Assembly (NCBI GenBank): GCA_964598695.1
Contig: CAZRDB010000005.1
Span: 1-59,633 of the forward strand
DNA from: CAZRDB01 sp964598695
GTDB lineage: Bacteria > Armatimonadota > Zipacnadia > UBA1398
Length of the DNA: 59,633 bases
Direction: 5' to 3'
In this document: positions 50,872-58,554 of the stretch, piece by piece
How the letters are laid out: each line of letters starts with the position of its first letter
Numbering within the stretch: the first letter of the stretch is position 1
Program-made: the position numbers and the translations under genes
The notes under the pieces: generated by a model
Seen by the model: the letters and a program-made list of their open reading frames with translations, nothing else
What the model was told of the DNA's origin: nothing
Database searches by the model: none

Positions 50872-52266
50872 ATGAGCCGCCCGTTGAGCCGCCGCGCGTT
50901 CCTCGGAGCCCTCGGACTGGGCGCCGGCATGGTCTCGTCGTGCCGTCGCTCGTCCGCGCAGACCGCGGGCCGGAGGCCCAACATCGTGGTCCTCGTGGCC
51001 GACGACCTCGGTTACGCCGATCTGGGCGTTCAGGGCTGCGCCGACATCCCCACTCCGCACATCGACTCGATCGCCGGCGGCGGGATCCGCCTCACCCAGG
51101 GGTACGTCTCCGCGCCCCTCTGCAGCCCCACGCGGGCCGGGCTCCAGACCGGTCGCTACCAGGAGCGGTTCGGCCACGAGCACAACCCCGGACCGGCCGC
51201 CTCGGCCGCCGCCGGCGTGGGCCTCCCGCTGAGCGAGGTCACGCTGGCCGACCGCCTGCGCGAGGCGGGCTACGCGACGGGCCTCGTCGGCAAGTGGCAC
51301 CTCGGGTACGAGCCGTCGTTCCACCCGATGCGGCGCGGCTACCAGGAGTTCTTCGGCTTCCTCGGCGGAGCGCATCCGTACCTACCGGGCGCCGGGGCCA
51401 CGGGCTCGATCTTGCGTGGGACCGAAGCCGTCGAGGAGAAGGAGTACCTCACCGACGCCTTCGGCCGCGAGGCGCGCGACTTCGTCCGCCGCCACAAGGC
51501 AGAGCCGTTTTACCTCCTGGTCACCTTCAGCGCGATCCACACCCCGCAACAGACGACCGCGGAGTACCTCGATCGCTTCCGGGGGATCGAGGACCCCAAG
51601 CGCCGCAACTGCGCCGCGATGCTCAGCGCGATGGATGACGCCGTCGGCGGCATCCTGGGGGAGCTGCGCGGGGCGGGGATCGAGGACGACACGCTCGTCT
51701 TCTTCGTGAGCGACAACGGGGGGCCGACCTCCGCCAACGGCTCACGGAACACGCCCCTCCGCGGGTTCAAGGGTGGGATGTGGGAGGGCGGCATCCGCGT
51801 GCCCACCCTCGTGCAGTGGAAGGCTCGGCTGCCGCGGGGACGGGTCTACGACCACCCGGTGATCTCGCTCGACATCCACCCGACCTGCCTCGCCGCGGCG
51901 GGCTGGGCGGGCGCGATCCCCGCCGAGCGGGCGCTCGACGGCATCGACCTGCTCCCCCACCTCCTTGGCGAGCGGACCGAGCGCCCGCACGAGACGCTCG
52001 CCTGGCGGATGCAGCCGCAGGCCGCGCTCCGCAAGGGCGACCTGAAGCTCGTTCGGGCGCGCGATGGGCAGGGGCTCTTCGACCTGGCCGCCGACCCCGG
52101 CGAGACGCACGATCTCACCGCCGAGCGGCCCGAGGCCTACCAGGAGCTGCATGAGGCGTACCTGGACTGGAACGGGCAACTCGCGGATCCCCTGTGGGGT
52201 CCGCGGTCGGCCGCGCCGGCCCGAGGTCGCCGCGGCCGTGCCCGGCGAGGGGCGGCGGGAGCGTAG
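50872..52266 (+). CDS. Tat-exported type I sulfatase
   Basis: This 464-residue arylsulfatase-like enzyme carries a twin-arginine signal (SRRAFLGALGLGAG). It has VLVADDLGYADLG with the metal-binding Asp pair. The maturation motif CSPTR begins at Cys84, the residue converted to formylglycine, followed by GLQTGRY. GLVGKWHLG and SDNGG are also present. No sulfatase-maturating enzyme is in the window. The C-terminus is Arg/Ala rich (PARGRRGRARR). It likely desulfates polysaccharides alongside the GH16 enzyme. Confidence 0.93.
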   Translation: MSRPLSRRAFLGALGLGAGMVSSCRRSSAQTAGRRPNIVVLVADDLGYADLGVQGCADIPTPHIDSIAGGGIRLTQGYVSAPLCSPTRAGLQTGRYQERFGHEHNPGPAASAAAGVGLPLSEVTLADRLREAGYATGLVGKWHLGYEPSFHPMRRGYQEFFGFLGGAHPYLPGAGATGSILRGTEAVEEKEYLTDAFGREARDFVRRHKAEPFYLLVTFSAIHTPQQTTAEYLDRFRGIEDPKRRNCAAMLSAMDDAVGGILGELRGAGIEDDTLVFFVSDNGGPTSANGSRNTPLRGFKGGMWEGGIRVPTLVQWKARLPRGRVYDHPVISLDIHPTCLAAAGWAGAIPAERALDGIDLLPHLLGERTERPHETLAWRMQPQAALRKGDLKLVRARDGQGLFDLAADPGETHDLTAERPEAYQELHEAYLDWNGQLADPLWGPRSAAPARGRRGRARRGAAGA

Positions 52267-52307
52267 GTGGCCCCGTCGCGGCGACGTCGAGAGGAGCGAT
52301 TCCCCTG

Positions 52308-52703
52308 GTGAAGGCGCTGGCTCATCTGTGTTTCGTCGTGCGGGATCTCGATGCGGCGGTCGCGTTCTACTGCGAGCGTCTGGGGCTGACGCACGCCTTC
52401 GACTTCGTGAACGCGGAGGGAGAGCGGTTCGGTGTCTACCTCCATGTCGGAGGCCGCGGCTTCCTCGAGCTGTTCCGCGGCGAGCCCCGTCCCATCGAGG
52501 GCGGCAGCTACCAGCACCTGTGCCTCGAGGTCGACGAGATCGACGCGCTCGTGGCCGATCTCCGTGCGCACGGCGTTGAGGTGACCGACCCGTATCTCGC
52601 CGATGACGCGAGCTACCAGTCGTGGCTCGCCGACCCGGACGGCAACCGCATCGAACTGCACTGCTACACGGCCGAGAGCCGCCAAGCCCCGTGGCTGCGC
52701 TGA
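52308..52703 (+). CDS. VOC (glyoxalase/bleomycin resistance) family protein
   Basis: This 131-residue small metalloenzyme fold shows VRDLDAAVAFYCERLGL at the start, HLCLEVDEIDALVADLRAHGV in the middle and WLADPDGNRIELHCY near the end, typical VOC motifs with a terminal Glu. GTG 52308 is the probable start, with GAGAGGAG 11 bases upstream. It overlaps lipB by 13 bases. Activity (glyoxalase I, dioxygenase, epimerase or resistance) is not determined. Confidence 0.85.
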   Translation: MKALAHLCFVVRDLDAAVAFYCERLGLTHAFDFVNAEGERFGVYLHVGGRGFLELFRGEPRPIEGGSYQHLCLEVDEIDALVADLRAHGVEVTDPYLADDASYQSWLADPDGNRIELHCYTAESRQAPWLR

Positions 52704-53356
52704 CCGACCGGCGGCGCGATCGGCCGCTGCTCGTCGAGGACCTCGGCCGGCTCGCATGGATCGAGGCGTTGGCGCGGCAGGAGGAGGCCCACGCCGCGGT
52801 GCGCGCCGGAGGGGCCGACCGCCTGTTGCTCGTCGAGCATCCCCCCACCGTCACGATCGGCCGCTCGGCCGAGCCGGCGCACCTGCTGCTCTCGCCGGAG
52901 CGGCTGGCCGCGCGCGGGATCGCGCTCCACGAGGCGAGTCGGGGCGGGTCGGTCACCTACCACGGGCCGGGGCAGCTCGTCGGCTACCCGATCCTCGACC
53001 TGCGGCGGCGTGGCCTGGGCCTCCACCGCGCCCTTCGATTGCTCGAGGAGGCGCTGATCGAGGCGCTCGATGAGCTGGGCGTCGAGGCGTTCGCGCGGGA
53101 GGGCCTGACCGGGGTCTGGACGGCCGAAGGGAAGGTCGCCGCGATCGGCATCGCCGTTCGGCGCGGGATCACGCTCCACGGTTTCGCGCTGAACCTCGCG
53201 CCCGAGCCCGGGCTGTTCGAGCTGATCGTGCCCTGCGGCCTGGCCGGCGAGCGGGTGACGAGTGTGCGCGAACTGGGCGTACAGACCACGCGCGCCCGGG
53301 CGGCGCGGGCTGTGGCCCGCGCGCTGGAGGCCGCCCTGGCGGCGGAGTGCCGCTAA
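52691..53356 (+). CDS. lipB: Octanoyltransferase LipB
   Basis: LipB transfers octanoate from acyl carrier protein to lipoyl domains, the first step of protein lipoylation. This copy has 221 residues from GTG 52691. The key motifs are RGGSVTYHGPGQLVGYPILDL, the Lys148 segment EGKVAAIGIAVRRG..LHGFALN, and the catalytic Cys182 in VPCGL. The upstream frame (to 52622) overlaps the VOC gene and has no homology. lipA is not in the window. Confidence 0.93.
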   Translation: MAALTDRRRDRPLLVEDLGRLAWIEALARQEEAHAAVRAGGADRLLLVEHPPTVTIGRSAEPAHLLLSPERLAARGIALHEASRGGSVTYHGPGQLVGYPILDLRRRGLGLHRALRLLEEALIEALDELGVEAFAREGLTGVWTAEGKVAAIGIAVRRGITLHGFALNLAPEPGLFELIVPCGLAGERVTSVRELGVQTTRARAARAVARALEAALAAECR

Positions 53357-54492
53357 GCTCCGCTTGCCGCGGCCGGCGTCGCCTCCGCGATCACCGAACG
53401 CAGCACGGCGGGGTCGTCGCAGAAGATGCCGTCGGCCCCGAGCCCGACGAGCGCCCGCATCTGCTCCGGGTCGCCGACGTGCGAGACGTTGACCCACAGG
53501 CCGCGCTCGTGGGCGTAGGCCATGAACTCGGTGCTCACGGCATGGAACGGCGCCTGGAGCAGGCGGAAGCCCATGTAGTAGGCATCGTCGACGTACTCCT
53601 CGTCGCATGGCCCACCGCGCGAGGTCCAGCAGACGCGCAGCTCGGGGAGCATCTTGCGGAGCCGGTGCAGGCCGTGGCGCGTGTGGTGGGTCACCCAGAC
53701 CCGTGCGAGGGCGCCGGCGCCGTGGATCGCCTGCGCGACGGCCCGCTCGCAGCGGTCGCTCTGGTTCTCGTGGGCGCGGAGGTGGATGTTCACCCACAAC
53801 GGCGCCGGCACCGCGGCCAGGGCCTCCGCGAGCGTGGGGATCCTCTCGCTCGTGAACTCGGCCGCGAACCACGAGCCGGCGTCCATCCTGCGGATGTCGT
53901 CGAACGCCAACTCGGCCACCGTGCCGTACCGATCGGTCGTGCGGTCGACGCTGCCATCGTGGATCACCACGGCGTGGCCGTCGGCCGTGACGTGTACGTC
54001 CAGCTCGACGGCCTGGGCGCCCCGCTCGACGGCCGCGCGGAAGGCGGCAAGCGTGTTCTCGGGTGCGACGGCCATCGCGCCGCGGTGCGCGATCACCACC
54101 GGGTGCTTGGGTCGGGCGGCGGGCTTGGCCTCGGGCGCGGGCGCCGGCTGCTCCGGCAGCGCGGTCTCCTCGACCGGCGCCGCGGCGGCCGTCGGATCGG
54201 CTGCGGCGGCCGAGGGGGGCGCCGAGGCCTTGCGTGCCTGGCGCGCCTTCTTGAGTGCGGCGGCCATCTCGTGAGTGACACGATAGTGCTGACAACTGAA
54301 CGAGGGGGAGAGCCGGGACGGCTCCTCCGAGTCCGAAGCGGTGATCTCGATCTCGAAGACGGCGCACCAGCTCTTGTCGGGCTGGAAGTTGGCGCAGTCC
54401 CGGCACCGGCGGACGGTCGCCTTGCAGTTCCTGCACTCGAGCTGGGTCTCCGACCAGACGTCCTCGCCGCACCGCCAACAGGGGATGTACAT
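53353..54492 (-). CDS. Zinc-ribbon/glycerophosphodiester phosphodiesterase fusion
   Basis: This 379-residue protein starts at ATG 54492, six bases after GGAGGGAG. The N-terminal 75 residues hold CWRC and CRNC (zinc ribbon), then CRDCANFQP...SWC...FSCQHY, a second small cysteine module. A Pro/Ala linker leads to a GDPD domain with IAHRG, the ENTLAAF loop, VELDVHVTADGHAVVIHD, and later NVSHVGDPEQMRAL. GDPD enzymes hydrolyse glycerophosphodiesters to glycerol-3-phosphate. No signal peptide is present, so it is cytoplasmic. It is divergent from the FAD oxidoreductase gene. Confidence 0.85.
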   Translation of the reverse strand: MYIPCWRCGEDVWSETQLECRNCKATVRRCRDCANFQPDKSWCAVFEIEITASDSEEPSRLSPSFSCQHYRVTHEMAAALKKARQARKASAPPSAAAADPTAAAAPVEETALPEQPAPAPEAKPAARPKHPVVIAHRGAMAVAPENTLAAFRAAVERGAQAVELDVHVTADGHAVVIHDGSVDRTTDRYGTVAELAFDDIRRMDAGSWFAAEFTSERIPTLAEALAAVPAPLWVNIHLRAHENQSDRCERAVAQAIHGAGALARVWVTHHTRHGLHRLRKMLPELRVCWTSRGGPCDEEYVDDAYYMGFRLLQAPFHAVSTEFMAYAHERGLWVNVSHVGDPEQMRALVGLGADGIFCDDPAVLRSVIAEATPAAASGA

Positions 54493-54581
54493 CGCGGCTC
54501 CCTCCTCCTCCCACGGAGCGGAGCGGGACCCCTCGGCAAGAGGGAGAGCCCCACTCCCGCCGAACAACAGGCACACAGGTC

Positions 54582-56843
54582 ATGACGTACTTCGCCTTCG
54601 CGGAGAGCCTACCTCTCTATCCCGGGAGCCGATGCCTCGTGTTCCGGCTGCTTGCTGTGATCGCCCTCTTCGCGCCGATCGCGCTCGGTTCGCCGAGCAG
54701 CGCCGCCGCGGAGCGGACGGCGCCGGTCGTCGTCTACGGCGCCGACTCCGCCGGCACGGGGGCGGCGTTCGCCTCGGCGCGGCTCGGTCGGCCCACGATC
54801 CTGATCGCCGAGGGGCAGTGGCTCGGCGGGATGATGACCTCGGGCGGGATCGGGGTGTTCGATGGCAACCCCCTCGGCCACTCCTACGGCCTCTCGTGCG
54901 GCCTGTTCGGCGAGCTGAAGCTCCGTCTCGCGCGGCTGTACCCGCAGCATGGCGGCGAGATCCGTAACGCCTACCGCTACGAGCCGGCGGTAGGGGCGCG
55001 GGTGCTCGAGGAGATGGCTTCGGAGCTGCCGGCCCTGACCATCCTCCGCGACACGCGGCTCGTCTCGGCGCAGGTCGAGGGTGACCGAGTGGTCTCCCTG
55101 ACGCTGGAGGGCGGCTTCCGCGGTACGGTGCGCGGAGAGGTGTTCATCGACGGCACCGACACGGGGCTGCTCGCCGCGCGGGCCGGCGTGCCGTACCGGC
55201 TGGGGACCGACGATCGCGACGGGATCGTGATGGCCTACGCCGTTCGCGGGACCTTCCAGAAAGGCCCGGGGGCGATCAACCCCTTCCAGCGCGACCCGGC
55301 GACCGGCGAGGAGCTTCCCCCCGCGTACTACTCCGACAGCTATCGCGACTGCATCGAGGAGATCGTCTGGCGCTGGAAGCAGCGGCAGGAGATGGGCGGG
55401 GTACCCGAGGCGCCGGGCGTGTTCAACGCCTGGGGGGACCTGCCCGTGCTCGATCCGCGACAGGCCCCGGCGGTCCGCAAGTGGGACATCAACGGCGACG
55501 CGAACGATATCACGCTCGACCAGATCGCGGAGCAGCTCGCGGGAGACCCCGAGGTTGGCGACTACTTCCGCGACGAGGCGGGGCGGCCGGTGGCCCGCAA
55601 GGCGTGCGTCGACCAGGTGATGGACGACCCCGCGCTCAGCCCCGAGCGCCGGGCGGCGATCGTCGCCAAGATCGAGGGCTGCGTCCGGGCGAGCTGTCTC
55701 GGGGTGCTGTACTACATCCGGCAATGGTTGTATGTTTTCGGCGGCGATCAGTGGGGCTTGGCCCCCGACTACGGGACGCCCGACGGTCTCCCGCCCAAGG
55801 TCTACTACCGCGAGGGTCGACGGATCGTGGGCTGCTACACGCTGACCGAGCGTGATCTGTGCCCGACCTTCGACACCGACTACACGGGAGGCCCCAAGGG
55901 CACGGCGAGTTCGTGGGCCGTGCCCTTCGACGACGCGATTGCGGTGGGCGACTACGCGATCGACTTCCACAAGACCTCGCGCGAGACCGGCAACGTGTGG
56001 TTCTCGCTCAAGCCGTACCAGGTCCCGTACCGGATCCTCGTGCCCGTCAACCGCTCGAACCTGCTCGTGGGATCCGCGGTCTCGGCGACGCACGGGGCCT
56101 ACGGCACCCTCCGGATGGACCCGCTGCGGATGCTGATGGGCCAGGCCTGCGGCACGGCGGCGCACCTCGCTCTCCGCAGGCGCTGTGAGCGCATGGAGAG
56201 CGTGCCGATCCCTGAGCTGCAGGAGCTGCTGATCGCGCAGGGGGTCATGCTCTCCTACTTCGAGGACATCCCGTACGACCCGCAATCGGGAGGGATGACG
56301 CTGACCGACCTGTTCATCCCCACGCAGGTGCTCGCCCTGCGGGCCGACCTGCGCGGCTTCCCGGACCGCACCTTCCGCCGGCACGACTTGCTGACCCGCG
56401 CGCAGTTCGCCCGGCTCCTGGCGCTCTCCGCCGGGCTGGCCGACGGCCCCACGGCGCCGCTGCCCGCCGACGTGGAGCCGGGGTCGTTCTCCGCCCGCGA
56501 GATCGAGCTGACGCTCGGCGCGGGGGCGCTGGCGGTCGATGCGGCGGGCCGCTTCCGGCCGGAGGAGCCGATCACGCGCGGTGAGGCGGCCTGGGCGGTC
56601 TGGCTGGCGGCGGGGTCGCCCGTCGCCCAGCGGTCCGAGGCTCGTCCCTATACCGACGTGAACGATGCACTGCGGCCGGCCGTTTCCGCCCTGGCTGGTG
56701 CGAGCCGGCAGGACGGCGCGCCGGTGTTCGGCGGCGTCGCGCCGGGCCTGTTCGCCCCCGACGCCCCCCTGACGCGCGCCGAGGCGGCGCGTCTGCTCCA
56801 GCGGGCGCTGTTGCCCGTTCGGATTCCCCGGCTGTGGCGCTAG
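54582..56843 (+). CDS. SLH-domain-anchored, exported FAD-dependent oxidoreductase
   Basis: This protein of up to 753 residues starts at ATG 54582; GTG 54639 would give a more classical signal peptide (VFRLLAVIALFAPIALG). The catalytic part has the FAD dinucleotide-binding strand VVVYGADSAGTGAAFASARLG and SGGIGVFDG; it ends near residue 560 in the PF12831-type fold. The C-terminus carries S-layer homology-like repeats: GFPDRTFRRHDLLTRAQFARLL, RFRPEEPITRGEAAWAV and LFAPDAPLTRAEAARLL. This suggests attachment to the cell wall or S-layer. The substrate is unknown. Confidence 0.82.
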   Translation: MTYFAFAESLPLYPGSRCLVFRLLAVIALFAPIALGSPSSAAAERTAPVVVYGADSAGTGAAFASARLGRPTILIAEGQWLGGMMTSGGIGVFDGNPLGHSYGLSCGLFGELKLRLARLYPQHGGEIRNAYRYEPAVGARVLEEMASELPALTILRDTRLVSAQVEGDRVVSLTLEGGFRGTVRGEVFIDGTDTGLLAARAGVPYRLGTDDRDGIVMAYAVRGTFQKGPGAINPFQRDPATGEELPPAYYSDSYRDCIEEIVWRWKQRQEMGGVPEAPGVFNAWGDLPVLDPRQAPAVRKWDINGDANDITLDQIAEQLAGDPEVGDYFRDEAGRPVARKACVDQVMDDPALSPERRAAIVAKIEGCVRASCLGVLYYIRQWLYVFGGDQWGLAPDYGTPDGLPPKVYYREGRRIVGCYTLTERDLCPTFDTDYTGGPKGTASSWAVPFDDAIAVGDYAIDFHKTSRETGNVWFSLKPYQVPYRILVPVNRSNLLVGSAVSATHGAYGTLRMDPLRMLMGQACGTAAHLALRRRCERMESVPIPELQELLIAQGVMLSYFEDIPYDPQSGGMTLTDLFIPTQVLALRADLRGFPDRTFRRHDLLTRAQFARLLALSAGLADGPTAPLPADVEPGSFSAREIELTLGAGALAVDAAGRFRPEEPITRGEAAWAVWLAAGSPVAQRSEARPYTDVNDALRPAVSALAGASRQDGAPVFGGVAPGLFAPDAPLTRAEAARLLQRALLPVRIPRLWR

Positions 56844-56874
56844 CGCCCGGTCGAGCCTGTAGGTCGGATGAGCG

Positions 56875-57684
56875 ATGAGTCTGCTGGATCTGTCTGCCGA
56901 TGCCAGGCTGGATACGGAGTCGGCTCGGCGCATACTGCAGCGCGCGGTCGAGGCCGACGTGTCGCTCGAGATTGGGGCCGTCCGAGGGTGGGGCGACTCG
57001 TGGATGCGATCGCGCTTCCTCTCCGAAGGCGACTCCGGGGGGCTCCGGATCCGTGTGCTGACCCCGCTCGGGGCCGACGGCTCGCCGCAGGTTCGTGAGG
57101 GCGAGCACGTGCTGGTGTACTGGACCCTCGGGGGGAGCGGGTACGCGCTCGAGGGCCGGGTCGACGCGCTGCATCGCGCTCACCTGCCCACGGGCGTCGC
57201 CACGCACGCCACACGGATCGTCGGCTCGGGGGTGTACCGCCACCAGCGGCGCGAGTACCTGCGCGTGAGACCGGTGGACACCCTTGCCGTCGAGGTATGG
57301 CTGGACGACCCCGAGATTGACAACTGGCCGCTCCAGGGTCGGGCGCCCGATCTCGCGGGTCACGTGGAGGATCTGAGTCTGGGCGGCCTGCGGCTCCGTG
57401 TCGAAGGGCACGTCGGGGAGCGGGCCTCGGCGTTCGCGCGCGGTGCGGCGGTCCGACTCAGCCTGTGGCTGGGCCCCGGGGCGGCGATCGGGTACGCCAC
57501 GGCTGAGGTCGTTCGAACGCGGCTGGAGACCCACCCGCGACGGGTGTTCTGGCTGTCGGCCCAGTGGCGAGCGCTGACGGAGGAGCAGCGCTCCGCGCTC
57601 GCGAAGTACGTCCACGAGGCGGAACGGCAGATGCTGCGCGCTCGCCAGGCGTCAGCGCTCCGTGATCGCGGTCGAGGTTCGTAG
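56875..57684 (+). CDS. PilZ-domain c-di-GMP-binding protein, YcgR-like (first)
   Basis: This 269-residue protein has an N-terminal YcgR-type domain (SWMRSRFL, EGEHVLVYW) and a PilZ domain. The c-di-GMP motifs are RREYLRVRP (RxxxR type) and EDLSLGGL (D-x-S-x2-G). Such proteins tune motility, pili or secretion. ATG 56875 is the start. It lies 32 bases after the SLH oxidoreductase and 38 bases before a second PilZ gene. Confidence 0.88.
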   Translation: MSLLDLSADARLDTESARRILQRAVEADVSLEIGAVRGWGDSWMRSRFLSEGDSGGLRIRVLTPLGADGSPQVREGEHVLVYWTLGGSGYALEGRVDALHRAHLPTGVATHATRIVGSGVYRHQRREYLRVRPVDTLAVEVWLDDPEIDNWPLQGRAPDLAGHVEDLSLGGLRLRVEGHVGERASAFARGAAVRLSLWLGPGAAIGYATAEVVRTRLETHPRRVFWLSAQWRALTEEQRSALAKYVHEAERQMLRARQASALRDRGRGS

Positions 57685-57722
57685 CGCGCTGAACCTCGAC
57701 GGCATGGCAGCAGTTACTCGGT

Positions 57723-58547
57723 GTGGCGCAGTGCGCCGAGCATCAGGTTGGGGCGACCGAGTTGCTGCAGGACCTCTTTGACCGCCAAGCACGCATCGAT
57801 GCCCTTCGTGCGAAGGAGCTGCTCGCGGGGGCTCTTCGGGCAGGGCTGCCCGTCTCGCTCGGCATCGAGAGCGAGGGCTCGATCGAGTGGCTCCCGGCCC
57901 AGGTGGAGACGGAGTACCTCTCGAGCCTGACCGAGCTGCACCTCCGCGTGCCCGACCAGGCCGGCCATGGGGGGCTGGTCACCGGCGTCGAGGTGATCGT
58001 CTTCGTCCGGATCGGCCCCGACGGCTACGCCTTCCCCTCGATGGTGGCGCTCTCCGAGGCCTGTCCGCTCGCCGGTCACGAGACCGACCTCCACCTGGTC
58101 GTGCAGCGCAACGTCTGCGTCTTCCGATTCCAGCGCCGCGCGACCGTGCGCGTGCAGCCCTCCGCTCCCCCCCCGGCGGTTGCGTTGGCCGGACGGGGCC
58201 CGGGCGAGCCACGCGTCGACGGCGACTTGGTCGATGTGAGCCTGGGGGGCGGGCAGGTGCTCCTGCCGCGCGTCGACGCCGAGGTCTGTGCCTTCCTCGA
58301 GAGCAAGCCCGAGGTCGTCGCTTCCTTCTCACTGCCGACCGTGAGTCGGACGCCGATCGAGCTGGTGGGCCGCGTGACCTGGGTCCACGTCGACGTGCGC
58401 CCCGACCGGGGCACGCGCCTCGGGATCCACTGGTCCGACCTCGCGGGCGAGGCGGCCGAGACGATCCGCGCCTTCGTCGCCGGGGAGCGCCGGGCCGGGC
58501 TCCGCAGCGGCCTCGAGGCCATCCGCTCGGGCAAGGCGCAACGGTAG
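57723..58547 (+). CDS. PilZ-domain c-di-GMP-binding protein (second)
   Basis: This 274-residue protein is organised like its neighbour. The c-di-GMP residues are visible in FRFQRRATVRVQP and VDVSLGGGQVLLP, separated by a Pro/Gly-rich insert. The N-terminal part (EVIVFVRIGPDGYAFP) matches the YcgR-type module. The start is uncertain: GTG 57723 has no clear ribosome binding site. The two PilZ genes look like an old tandem duplication, since sequence identity is low. Confidence 0.8.
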   Translation: MAQCAEHQVGATELLQDLFDRQARIDALRAKELLAGALRAGLPVSLGIESEGSIEWLPAQVETEYLSSLTELHLRVPDQAGHGGLVTGVEVIVFVRIGPDGYAFPSMVALSEACPLAGHETDLHLVVQRNVCVFRFQRRATVRVQPSAPPPAVALAGRGPGEPRVDGDLVDVSLGGGQVLLPRVDAEVCAFLESKPEVVASFSLPTVSRTPIELVGRVTWVHVDVRPDRGTRLGIHWSDLAGEAAETIRAFVAGERRAGLRSGLEAIRSGKAQR

Positions 58548-58554
58548 CCGCGCG

